Source: Planctomycetia bacterium (lineage in GTDB: Bacteria; Planctomycetota; Phycisphaerae; Phycisphaerales; SM1A02). Taken from it: a DNA stretch of 7,772 nt. The stretch spans positions 1 through 7,772 of the forward strand of contig SYIB01000324.1 in the NCBI GenBank assembly GCA_005798965.1. The letters are read 5' to 3'. Shown in pieces: positions 1-6,579 of the stretch. The stretch's first letter is position 1; each line of letters starts with the position of its first letter. The position numbers and the translations under genes were made by a program. The notes below the pieces were generated by a model. The model searched no databases, was not told where the DNA came from, and was given only the letters and a program-made list of their open reading frames with translations.

Positions 1-648
1 CACAAGGTTCCCGCCACGATCCAGAGCCGCTGCCAGCGCTTTGACTTCCGCAACATCAGCGCGCAGCGGATTGCTGGGCACCTGCATGACGTGCTGGCCA
101 AGGAAGGCATCGCGGCCGACGAGGCTGTCGTGCTCCAGGTGGCGCGCCTGGCCAACGGATCGATGCGCGATGGACTGAGCCTGCTCGATCGCCTCGTCGC
201 TGCCAGCGACGGTGCGCTGACGCAGGAGGTCGCGCGCGATGTCCTCGGGCTGCCTGACGACGAGGCGCTCGATGCGATCGTGAGCGCGATCGCGCAGGGC
301 GATGCCTCGGCCGCCATCACCGCAGGTGGCGCGCTGCTGGAGCGTGGCTTCAGTGCCGACCATGCGCTGGAGTGCCTCGCCGCCCGCCTGCGCGATGTCA
401 TGGTCATCGGCGCATGCGGTCCGCAGACGGAGATGGTCGAATTGCCGAGCGAGGTCAAGCAGCAGCTTGCCGAGGTGGCGCGCTCGATGCAGGGGGCTGA
501 CCTCGTGCACGCGATCGCGCTCGCTGATGCAGCAAGCCGGACGTGCCGCAGCAGCTCGATCCCGCGCGTGGTCTTCGATGCGCTTCTCGCGCGACTCGCC
601 CTGGCGGAGCGATTCGAGGCGACGGGAGCGGCGCCGCCAAAAAAATGA
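1..648 (+). CDS. dnaX: DNA polymerase III subunit DnaX, zero-frame (gamma-like) product, 5'-truncated
   Basis: Clamp-loader ATPase subunit that loads the sliding clamp onto primed DNA. The frame is open from base 1, so the N-terminal part with Walker A and B lies outside the window; 215 residues are visible. Seen: the arginine-finger motif SRC (visible residues 9-11), followed by RFDF, and the sensor-2 motif GSMRD (residues 53-57), which corresponds to GSLRD in known DnaX proteins. The rest, to about residue 200, fits the helical oligomerisation domain III. The frame ends at TGA 646-648, immediately after CCA AAA AAA, only about ten residues after the last domain III helix. The short product would therefore be domains I-III with almost no tail, like gamma. 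The long form continues in the -1 frame (645-1049). The family assignment is secure; which product predominates in the cell cannot be told from sequence. Confidence 0.95.
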   Translation, partial: HKVPATIQSRCQRFDFRNISAQRIAGHLHDVLAKEGIAADEAVVLQVARLANGSMRDGLSLLDRLVAASDGALTQEVARDVLGLPDDEALDAIVSAIAQGDASAAITAGGALLERGFSADHALECLAARLRDVMVIGACGPQTEMVELPSEVKQQLAEVARSMQGADLVHAIALADAASRTCRSSSIPRVVFDALLARLALAERFEATGAAPPKK

Positions 649-688
649 CGACGGCAGTGCCCGCGGCCGAGGCCCGCGCGCTGCCGTC
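624..688 (+). promoter_or_regulatory. Programmed -1 frameshift signal of dnaX
   Basis: Three elements are visible in order. (1) GGGAG at 624-628 can pair with the 16S anti-Shine-Dalgarno; 10 nt separate it from the slippery site. (2) The heptamer A AAA AAA at 639-645 is in the X XXY YYZ phase relative to the zero frame and is followed directly by TGA. I saw no other run of five or more A in the window. (3) An inverted repeat, GACGGCAG at 650-657 with CTGCCGTC at 681-688, extends through a T-G wobble and two more pairs to an 11-bp stem (650-660 with 678-688), with a possible further 4 bp inside (663-666 with 674-677). It starts 4 nt after the heptamer. E. coli dnaX is known to use the same arrangement: AGGGAG 10 nt upstream, A AAA AAG, and a stem-loop a few nt downstream. 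Function here is inferred. RNA polymerase slippage on the A run could give the same long product. Confidence 0.8.
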
Positions 689-1049
689 CTCCACGCCTCG
701 CCCGGTTGCCCCGCTCGTGTCGCCGTCGTCCGTTGCACCGCCAGCGCGCATCGCCTCGCCGCGTGCGCCGGATCCTGCGCTCAACGCTCCGCCAGCATCG
801 CGCTCGAAGGTGGATCGGGCTTCCACGCCGTCTGCGGCCGCCCAGAGCGGTGAGCCAGCCCGAGCCGATGCAGCAGAGACTCCGGTGGTCGTGCGCAACG
901 CCGCGGGTCGTGCCATCGATCCTGCCGTGGCCGATCGCCTGCGTGCTGATCCGCTCGTGCGTCAGGTGACCGACATCCTCGATGCTCCGGTCCAGCGCGT
1001 GGTGCCGCGTCGGGTGCGTGCTGCACCAACGCAGGACGGGGAGGAGTGA
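645..1049 (+). CDS. dnaX: DnaX tau-specific C-terminal extension, read after -1 frameshift
   Basis: Continuation of dnaX in the -1 frame after slippage on the A heptamer; it is not an independent gene. It adds 134 residues starting MTTAVPAAEA. The first roughly 85 residues are a Pro/Ala/Ser-rich linker. The last roughly 45 contain AVADRLRADPLVRQVTDILD followed by a short beta-like VQRVVP segment, resembling the conserved DnaX C-terminal 'DPLV...lelf.g.iv' pattern. Codons keep the strong G/C third-position bias of the neighbouring genes over the whole length, which supports real coding. The extension is shorter and simpler than E. coli tau domains IV-V, which bind DnaB helicase and the polymerase alpha subunit; whether this tail has those roles is inference. 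An annotator using only ATG-to-stop frames would miss it or start it wrongly. The alternative explanation is a homopolymer length error that split one ordinary gene. Confidence 0.8.
   Translation: MTTAVPAAEARALPSSTPRPVAPLVSPSSVAPPARIASPRAPDPALNAPPASRSKVDRASTPSAAAQSGEPARADAAETPVVVRNAAGRAIDPAVADRLRADPLVRQVTDILDAPVQRVVPRRVRAAPTQDGEE
1041..1046 (+). promoter_or_regulatory. Ribosome binding site of recR, inside the tau-frame end of dnaX
   Basis: GAGGAG lies 6 nt before the ATG at 1053 and overlaps the last two tau codons (Glu-Glu) ahead of TGA 1047-1049. It is the clearest Shine-Dalgarno sequence in the first operon and fixes the recR start. A ribosome finishing tau terminates on top of it, which favours coupled reinitiation. 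Confidence 0.7.
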
Positions 1050-1052
1050 TCG

Positions 1053-1688
1053 ATGCTTGAGCCGACCAAGGGTCCCTATCCCGAGAGCGTGAACCGGCTG
1101 GTCGCCGAGTTCGCGAACCTGCCCGGCATCGGTCGCCGCACGGCGGAACGCCTGGCGTTCTGGGTCCTCAAGGCTGATGCGGCGCAGGCGCTCGGTCTCG
1201 CACAGGCGATCGAGGACGTCAAGCGCAAGGTGCGCCACTGCAGCATCTGCTGGAACCTCGCCGACAGCGATCCCTGCACGATGTGCTCGGATCCGCAGCG
1301 TGACCAGTCGGTCGTGCTGGTCGTCGAGCAACCCAAGGACCTGATCAGCCTGGAGTCGACAGGTCGTCACCGTGGTGCGTACCACGTGCTCATGGGCCGG
1401 CTCGACCCGCTCGATGGAGTGGGGCCCGATGCGCTGACGATCGCCGACCTCGTGGCCCGCGTGAAGGATCCCTCGCGCAACGCGCGTGGCGTCGCGGTGC
1501 GTGAGGTGATCCTCGGGCTCAATCCTGATCTTGAGGGCGACAGCACGGGGCTCTACGTTGCACAGGCCCTCGAGGGGACTGGCGTGGCCGTGAGCCGGCT
1601 TGCTCGCGGCCTGCCGAGCGGCTCCCACATCGAGTTCGCCAACCGCGCCGCGCTTGCGGATGCGATCAGCCACCGGCAGCGGCTCTGA
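1053..1688 (+). CDS. recR: Recombination mediator protein RecR
   Basis: RecR acts with RecO (and RecF) to load RecA onto single-stranded gaps coated with SSB. The 211 residues are close to the usual family length of about 200. Domains in order: a helix-hairpin-helix at about 22-40 (LPGIGRRTAERLAFWVL); a zinc finger with C63-x2-C66 and C75-x2-C78; a Toprim domain beginning VVLVVEQPKD, with its acidic residue E92; the GAYHVLMGRLDPLDGVGP segment (108-125); the GLNPDLEGDST segment; and a C-terminal SRLARGLPSGSHIEFAN stretch typical of RecR. All expected motifs are intact. It starts 3 nt after the tau stop of dnaX and ends 3 nt before rpoN. A dnaX-recR pairing is common in bacteria, but the small ybaB/ebfC gene usually found between them is absent here. 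Confidence 0.97.
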   Translation: MLEPTKGPYPESVNRLVAEFANLPGIGRRTAERLAFWVLKADAAQALGLAQAIEDVKRKVRHCSICWNLADSDPCTMCSDPQRDQSVVLVVEQPKDLISLESTGRHRGAYHVLMGRLDPLDGVGPDALTIADLVARVKDPSRNARGVAVREVILGLNPDLEGDSTGLYVAQALEGTGVAVSRLARGLPSGSHIEFANRAALADAISHRQRL

Positions 1689-1691
1689 ACG

Positions 1692-3218
1692 ATGTCAGGC
1701 ATGGGCTTCAACCTCTCGCAGGGCACGCGGCTGGGGCAGAACCTGAAGCTCTCCCCGCGCATGCTCACCACCATGAGCGTGCTGCAGCTTCCGCTTGGCG
1801 AGCTTGAAGAGCGCGTCGAGCAGGAACTGCAGGAGAACATCGCGCTCGAGCGCGCGGAACCCGATGGTTCCTCGATGGATCCTGCCGATGCCCCTGCCGA
1901 TGGCCAGGACTCCGGGGACGGTGCCGATGACCGAGCACTCGTCGTCGAGGGCGGCGCTGCCGCGGACTTCGATCGGCTCGATCGCTTCGAGCGCCGCTAC
2001 GGCGAGGATCTGGACAGCGATTCGTGGCGCGAGTCGCGCCGGCTCGACGGTGAGCCTGATGCGCGCAGCGAGGCGATGGCCAACACGCCTGCGCGCACGG
2101 CGAGCCTCGAGGAGCAGCTCCTCGAACAGTGGATGCTGATCGACGCCAGCCCGCGGATGTCGGCGATCGGGCGCGTGCTCGCCGGGTTCGTCGGCGAGGA
2201 TGGACTGCTCCACACGCCCATCGAGGCGATCACGGCGGCGGCCGCACCCGTCGTGGACCCGCCGGCGACCGAAGCCGAGGTCCGCGAGGCATCTCGTCTG
2301 TTCCAGCACCTGCTCGAGCCGCCGGGGATGGGGGCATCCGATGTGCGCGAAAGCCTGCTCTCGCAGCTCGATGTCGTGCGTGGCCGCGCCGGTGACGGCG
2401 ACCGAGCCTGGCACGATGCGCGCTTGCTCATCGAGCATCATCTTGAGGACCTCGAGGCGAACCGGATCCCGCGCATCCAGGAACGGACCGGCATGACCAC
2501 GGCGCAGCTCGATGCGGCGCGCGCCATGCTGCAGCATCTGGATCCATCGCCGGCATCGGGCCTCACCTCCCGGCCCGTACCGGGTATTCGGCCCGATGTG
2601 ATCGTGACGCACGATGCCGACGGGGATCGATGGAGCGCGCGCCTGGCCGATGGCAGCGAGCCGAGCGTGCGGCTCGCCGAGGAGTACGTGCGCATGAGCC
2701 GCGACCCCAAGGTCGACAAGTCCACGCGCGACCTCATCAAGGCCAACATGCAGCGCGGCAGGTGGTTCATCGAGGCGCTCGGGCAGCGTGGTGCGACGCT
2801 GCTGCGTGTGGTCGAGCGCGTGCTCGAGCGCCAGCGTGACTGGTTCGAGTACGGCCCCGGACACCTGAAACCGCTCCCGATGGTGGAGGTCGCCGCAGAC
2901 ATCGGGATGAACGTGAGCACCGTCAGTCGCACGGTGGCTGGCAAGTGGCTCCAGACGCCGCGAGGCGTCGTCGAACTTCGCAGGTTCTTCACGGGCGGCA
3001 CGCACACCGAGCAGGGGGCCGTCTCGTGGGACGCGATCAAGGAACGGCTGCGCGACATCGTCGCTGCCGAAGACCGCTCCAAACCCCTGTCGGACGAGGC
3101 GATTGCGAAAGTGCTCAAGGCTGAAGGCATCACGCTCGCGCGTCGCACGGTCGTGAAGTACCGGGAGCAACTGGGGATCCCGCCGGCGCGCCTGCGTCGG
3201 GCGCATCCCGGATCGTGA
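1692..3218 (+). CDS. rpoN: RNA polymerase sigma-54 factor RpoN
   Basis: Alternative sigma factor that directs RNA polymerase to -24/-12 promoters and needs an AAA+ activator to open them. The 508 residues are a full-length family size. Region I (about 1-52) has the typical LKLSPRMLTTMSVLQLPLGE pattern followed by an EQELQENIALE helix. An acidic region II (about 55-115, rich in Asp) follows. The core-binding region covers about 125-320 and includes PGMGASDVRESLLSQL. A helix-turn-helix lies at about 399-418, ending KWLQTPRGVVELRRFF, a strongly conserved pattern. The RpoN box, ARRTVVKYRE at 483-492, matches the canonical ARRTVAKYRE except for A to V. The gene begins 3 nt after recR without a convincing Shine-Dalgarno, so translational coupling to recR is likely. 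No activator gene is in the window. Sharing a transcript with dnaX and recR differs from the lptB-rpoN-hpf setting known from proteobacteria. Confidence 0.97.
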   Translation: MSGMGFNLSQGTRLGQNLKLSPRMLTTMSVLQLPLGELEERVEQELQENIALERAEPDGSSMDPADAPADGQDSGDGADDRALVVEGGAAADFDRLDRFERRYGEDLDSDSWRESRRLDGEPDARSEAMANTPARTASLEEQLLEQWMLIDASPRMSAIGRVLAGFVGEDGLLHTPIEAITAAAAPVVDPPATEAEVREASRLFQHLLEPPGMGASDVRESLLSQLDVVRGRAGDGDRAWHDARLLIEHHLEDLEANRIPRIQERTGMTTAQLDAARAMLQHLDPSPASGLTSRPVPGIRPDVIVTHDADGDRWSARLADGSEPSVRLAEEYVRMSRDPKVDKSTRDLIKANMQRGRWFIEALGQRGATLLRVVERVLERQRDWFEYGPGHLKPLPMVEVAADIGMNVSTVSRTVAGKWLQTPRGVVELRRFFTGGTHTEQGAVSWDAIKERLRDIVAAEDRSKPLSDEAIAKVLKAEGITLARRTVVKYREQLGIPPARLRRAHPGS

Positions 3219-3223
3219 GCCGC

Positions 3224-3229
3224 TAGGCT
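3224..3229 (+). promoter_or_regulatory. Candidate -10 element of a leaderless ilvE transcript
   Basis: TAGGCT matches the TANNNT form of a -10 hexamer and ends 7 nt before the ilvE ATG, the spacing expected when transcription starts at or beside the start codon. The 18-nt gap after rpoN holds no Shine-Dalgarno. No recognisable -35 hexamer is seen around 3201-3207. Inference from pattern only. Confidence 0.4.
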
Positions 3230-3236
3230 TTGGCGC

Positions 3237-4109
3237 ATGGCGACCATCTGGTTCGACGGATCCATCGTCCCGCAGCACGAGGCCAAGGTCTCGGTGTACG
3301 ACCACGGCCTGCTCTACGGCGACGGCGTCTTCGAGGGGATCCGCGTCTACGGCGGCCGCGTCTTCAAGATGCAATCGCACCTGCGGCGGCTCTACGAGAG
3401 CGCCGAGCGCATCCGCCTGTCGATCCCGTACACGCTGGCTGAGCTCGAGCAGGCACTTCGTGACACCGTGCGCACGAGCGGCAAGCCCGATGCCTACATC
3501 CGCCTGGTCGTTACGCGCGGCGTGGGCACACTCGGCTTGAACCCGTTCACCTGCCCGATGCCGCACGTCTTCATCATCTGCGACTCGATCCAGCTCTACC
3601 CGCCGCAGCTGTACGACACCGGGATGAAGGTGATCGTCGCCGGGCGTCCGCGCATCCCCGTGGCCTGCCTCGATCCGGCCATCAAGAGCCTGAACTACCT
3701 CAACAACATCCTCGCCAAGATCGAGTCGATCGATGCGGGTGTGCTCGAGGCGATCATGCTCAACACCGATGGCCAGGTCGCTGAGTGCACTGGTGACAAC
3801 ATCTTCCTCGTCAAGGACGGCGCGGTCGCCACCCCGCCGCCCGAGGCTGGCCTGCTGAATGGCGTCACGCGCCGCTTCGTCATCGAAACGCTCTGCCCCG
3901 CGCTGGGCATCAGCTGCACCGAGCGCCACCTGCGGCTTGACGACGTCTACGCTGCCGACGAGGTGTTCCTGACCGGTACGGCGGCAGAGGTGATCGGCGT
4001 GAACGCCGTGGGGGACCGCCTGATCGGCACCGGCCGGGGCGGACCCGTGACCCAGCGGCTGACCGCCGAGTTCCGCCGCCGCGTCTCCGCCGGCGCGCCG
4101 GAGGACTGA
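3237..4109 (+). CDS. ilvE: Branched-chain amino acid aminotransferase (class IV, PLP-dependent)
   Basis: Catalyses the reversible transfer of an amino group between 2-oxoglutarate/glutamate and the branched-chain 2-oxo acids, the last step of Val, Leu and Ile synthesis, in the cytoplasm. The 290 residues match the short archaeal/bacterial-type IlvE. Visible fold-type IV signatures: VYDHGLLYGDGVFEGIR (20-36); AYIRLVVTRGVGTLGLNP (86-103); the PLP lysine K150 in IKSLNYLNNILAK; E183 in the VAECTGDNIFLV motif; GLLNGVTRR (205-213); and the phosphate-binding FLTGTAAEV (244-252). The near-continuous match to the IlvE pattern makes it a better call than D-amino acid aminotransferase or aminodeoxychorismate lyase, which share the fold. 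The ATG is preceded by a -10-like TAGGCT rather than a Shine-Dalgarno. The next gene begins 4 nt after the stop, so the two are probably co-transcribed. Confidence 0.93.
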   Translation: MATIWFDGSIVPQHEAKVSVYDHGLLYGDGVFEGIRVYGGRVFKMQSHLRRLYESAERIRLSIPYTLAELEQALRDTVRTSGKPDAYIRLVVTRGVGTLGLNPFTCPMPHVFIICDSIQLYPPQLYDTGMKVIVAGRPRIPVACLDPAIKSLNYLNNILAKIESIDAGVLEAIMLNTDGQVAECTGDNIFLVKDGAVATPPPEAGLLNGVTRRFVIETLCPALGISCTERHLRLDDVYAADEVFLTGTAAEVIGVNAVGDRLIGTGRGGPVTQRLTAEFRRRVSAGAPED

Positions 4110-4113
4110 GCGG

Positions 4114-5001
4114 GTGCGCTGCAGGAGCTGCCAGCACGAGCTGTGGAACATGCGACCGGGGCCGTGCCCGGAGTGCGGGGAACTCTTCAACCCGCGCACA
4201 GCGATCTTCGAGCGCTACAGCGCGCACTTCTGCTGCCCGCACTGCAGCGAGGCGTACTGGGGCAACGGGAAGGATGGCCTGCCGGATCCGCCTGAGTTCA
4301 CCTGTGCTCGATGCGCGGGCAGCGTGCGGCTCGAGGACATGGTCCTTCGCCCTGCGCCGGGCCAGGAGGGTCGCGAGATCCGCCAGGACCTGCATCCCTT
4401 CGATGGCTCGCCGAAGGGGCTCCTGCGCCGGGCTTGGGAGACGCTGTCGATGGCCGCGAGCGATCCGGTCCGACTGGGCCGATCGCTCGGCCCACGTCCG
4501 GACCTCGGCCGCGCGCTGATGTTCCTTGGACTGATTGCCGGAGTCGGCATCGCGGCGGCGCTCGCACCAGCACTGGTCACCGCCGCGTACGAGCTCGTGA
4601 CCGTGGGGTCGGTCGATGTGCTGTCCGTGCGCCGGAGCGACATGCAACTCGTCTTCGGGGCCACCATGGGTGCTGCCGTCCTGGGATCGATCGTGTACGT
4701 CGGTGCGATCGCCATCCTCGTCGCCTTGGCCAGCCGGCTCACGCGACCCGGGCCGCTGGAACTGCGACGGTTCGTCGCGTGCTGGTGCTATGCGAGCGGC
4801 GTCGCGGTGCTCGGTGCCTTCCCGTGCATCGGCGCCTGTGCAACACCGGTGATCATGATCATGGCACCGCGTGTGCTGGCCCAGCAACTGCTGGGTGCGG
4901 GGCTGGTCTCCCAACGCATGGTGACGGTGGTCAACGCCCTGTCGATCTCCCTGTTCCTGATCATCCTCGTCCTGGTGTTCGTCAATTTCTTCGGATACTG
5001 A
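4114..5001 (+). CDS. Double zinc-ribbon, four-helix membrane protein of unknown function
   Basis: I do not recognise a named family beyond the general layout. The start is GTG 4114, 4 nt after the ilvE stop; GGAGG at 4100-4104 lies 9 nt upstream and supports it. Of 295 residues, the N-terminal about 70 carry two cysteine-pair ribbons: C3-x2-C6 with C18-x2-C21, and C41-x2-C44 with C64-x2-C67 (C40 is an extra cysteine). A charged linker (about 80-130) follows. Four hydrophobic segments lie at about 134-158, 178-206, 220-250 and 270-293, the third being cysteine-rich (C223, C225, C238, C242). The helical part is loosely reminiscent of Yip1-type membrane domains. With no signal peptide, the ribbons are probably cytoplasmic. 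The arrangement suggests a membrane-tethered scaffold or metal-binding domain; any link to IlvE rests on adjacency alone. It converges on the MATE gene with a 9-nt gap and no visible terminator hairpin plus T-tract. Confidence 0.75.
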   Translation: MRCRSCQHELWNMRPGPCPECGELFNPRTAIFERYSAHFCCPHCSEAYWGNGKDGLPDPPEFTCARCAGSVRLEDMVLRPAPGQEGREIRQDLHPFDGSPKGLLRRAWETLSMAASDPVRLGRSLGPRPDLGRALMFLGLIAGVGIAAALAPALVTAAYELVTVGSVDVLSVRRSDMQLVFGATMGAAVLGSIVYVGAIAILVALASRLTRPGPLELRRFVACWCYASGVAVLGAFPCIGACATPVIMIMAPRVLAQQLLGAGLVSQRMVTVVNALSISLFLIILVLVFVNFFGY

Positions 5002-5010
5002 CCGCGGCCA

Positions 5011-6495
5011 TCACACCTTCGCGCGCGTCCAGCCGCCATGGAGGAAGCGAGCCAGGAACAGCAGTCCGCGCACGGCGAGCTCCGTGCAGAGGCCGATCCA
5101 GATGCCGGCCAGCCCCATGCCCAGCTTCACGCCGAGCAGCCATGCCAGCGGCAGGCGCAGGCCGTAGCACGAGACGAAGGTGATCGCGAGCACCCAGGTG
5201 GTGTCGCCTGCCCCCCGGATCCCGTTGCGGATGACCATGGCCATCGCGAAGAAGACCTGGATGATCCCGCAGATGAAGAGCAGCTCGGGTACCTCGTCCA
5301 GATGCACCGGATCCTCGCTGATGATGCGGGTCAGCGGCTCGCCGAGCGTCATGAACGCGATGCCCAGCGCGCCCATGATCCCCATGCCGACGGCGTTGCA
5401 GCGCCAGATGGCGGCGCGCGCCTTGAGCGCACTGCCGGCGCCGAGGAACTGCCCGGCCAGCGCACCGGCCGCCGTGCCCATGGCAAATCCCGGCAGGAAG
5501 CTGAAGGCCTCCCACTGGACGGCGATCATGTGGGCGCCGATCAGGCCCTCGCGCGGCATGCCGTCGAGCCCCTCGGCGACGCTGATGATGCCGATGAACG
5601 CCATGACGAAGAGGTTCACGGCCCACAGCGTCACGCCCTCGAAGAAGTTGGGGATGCCCACGCGCGCGATCCGCCAGGTCGTCGTACGGTCCAGCCGCAC
5701 GTCGTTCCGCTCGAGACGAAGGTCCTTGACGCCGCGGCGCAGCACCCGCCAAGTCATCCACGCGCCGACGGTGTAGCCGACGCCGGTGCCGATGGCGATG
5801 CCGGGGACGCCCCATTCGCCGGCATCGATGCCGAGAAGGTTCGGAAGGCGCGACTCCCCAAAGCGCATCTCGACGCCAGACAGCAGGATGCTGAGCACCA
5901 CGTTCACCACATTGACCCACGCCGAGATGATCCAAGGCTTGGTGGTCTCGCCGGCACCGTGCAGGATCATCGAGCCGATGCTCATGACCGAGAGGAACGG
6001 CATGGCGAGCGCGTTGATGCGCGTGTACTGGATGCAGAATTCGGCGCTGCGGCCGCGCAGTTCGCAGAGTTCCGCCAGTGGCACCACTGCGAACCAGAGC
6101 ACCACGCCGACGATGGAGCCCCACGCGAGGCCCAGCGCGAGTCCGCGCCCAGCCACCACCTGAGCTTGCGCGGGATCGCCCGCACCCATGGCCCGCGCGA
6201 TGATCGCCTGCGCGCCAACGCCCACGCCCATCAGCGCGATGCCGATGAACCACCCGACGTAGGCGCCGATCCCGATGCCGTCGAGCGCGGGGGTGGCCAC
6301 GCCCTCGGGCAGGCTGCCCGCGACCATCTTGTCGACCAGGCCGACGCACGCCGCCATGACCTGCTGCAGCATCACCGGCCACGAGAGCACCCAAATGGCG
6401 CGATTGATGGAGAGGCCCGCGAGCTTCCCGCTGCGGATCACGCCCTCGTCGTCCAGCTGCGCCTCAGCCTCGATGACGGCCGAGACCGGGCTCAT
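5011..6495 (-). CDS. MATE-family multidrug/toxin extrusion transporter
   Basis: Inner-membrane antiporter of the MOP superfamily, which exports cationic drugs or metabolites using H+ or Na+. From ATG 6495 the protein has 494 residues, near the usual 450-480. The frame stays open to a GTG at 6558 (515 residues), but the extra 21 residues are polar and unconserved. GAGGA at 6500-6504 sits just upstream of the ATG, so the shorter start is preferred. Seen: about twelve hydrophobic helices in two halves. The first begins INRAIWVLSWPVMLQQVMAA and then GLVDKMVAG, the position of the conserved 'vD.~fvG' in MATE proteins. GVGAQAIIARAMGAGDPAQA and, in the second half, GTAAGALAGQFLGAGSALKA are the repeated 'a.~Q.~GAg...A' elements that mark MATE. 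Substrate and coupling ion cannot be told. It lies downstream of the lipoprotein gene on the same strand, and the 84 nt between them contain no TA dinucleotide, hence no obvious -10 of its own. Confidence 0.9.
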   Translation of the reverse strand: MSPVSAVIEAEAQLDDEGVIRSGKLAGLSINRAIWVLSWPVMLQQVMAACVGLVDKMVAGSLPEGVATPALDGIGIGAYVGWFIGIALMGVGVGAQAIIARAMGAGDPAQAQVVAGRGLALGLAWGSIVGVVLWFAVVPLAELCELRGRSAEFCIQYTRINALAMPFLSVMSIGSMILHGAGETTKPWIISAWVNVVNVVLSILLSGVEMRFGESRLPNLLGIDAGEWGVPGIAIGTGVGYTVGAWMTWRVLRRGVKDLRLERNDVRLDRTTTWRIARVGIPNFFEGVTLWAVNLFVMAFIGIISVAEGLDGMPREGLIGAHMIAVQWEAFSFLPGFAMGTAAGALAGQFLGAGSALKARAAIWRCNAVGMGIMGALGIAFMTLGEPLTRIISEDPVHLDEVPELLFICGIIQVFFAMAMVIRNGIRGAGDTTWVLAITFVSCYGLRLPLAWLLGVKLGMGLAGIWIGLCTELAVRGLLFLARFLHGGWTRAKV

Positions 6496-6579
6496 CGGGT
6501 CCTCGGGCGAGACGATCGTGGTGGGATCGATCCGTCGATCGTGATCGGTCGTTGGCACGGCGCGCTGGCTTCGCTGCGC

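Noticed and set aside
302..853. 183-codon plus-strand frame overlapping the dnaX frameshift region
   Set aside because: It is the third frame (neither zero nor -1), Arg/Ser-rich, with no match to DnaX; a shadow.
2108..2124. Perfect inverted repeat CGAGGAG-cag-CTCCTCG within rpoN
   Set aside because: It lies in mid-gene coding Glu/Leu-rich helix sequence with no T-tract, so a chance product of codon usage rather than a terminator.
1695..4199. 834-codon open frame on the minus strand opposite rpoN and ilvE
   Set aside because: It lies antisense to two genes with full family motifs, runs across their boundaries, has an Arg/His/Asp-rich composition without domains, and is the expected mirror of strong G/C third-position bias.
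4996..5016. Bidirectional terminator between the convergent genes
   Set aside because: Only 9 nt separate the stops; CCGCGG is present but no usable stem followed by a T run on either strand.
6553..6570. TGGCAC as a sigma-54 -24 element on the plus strand
   Set aside because: Ten bases after the GG the sequence is TG, not GC, and it points antisense into the lipoprotein gene.
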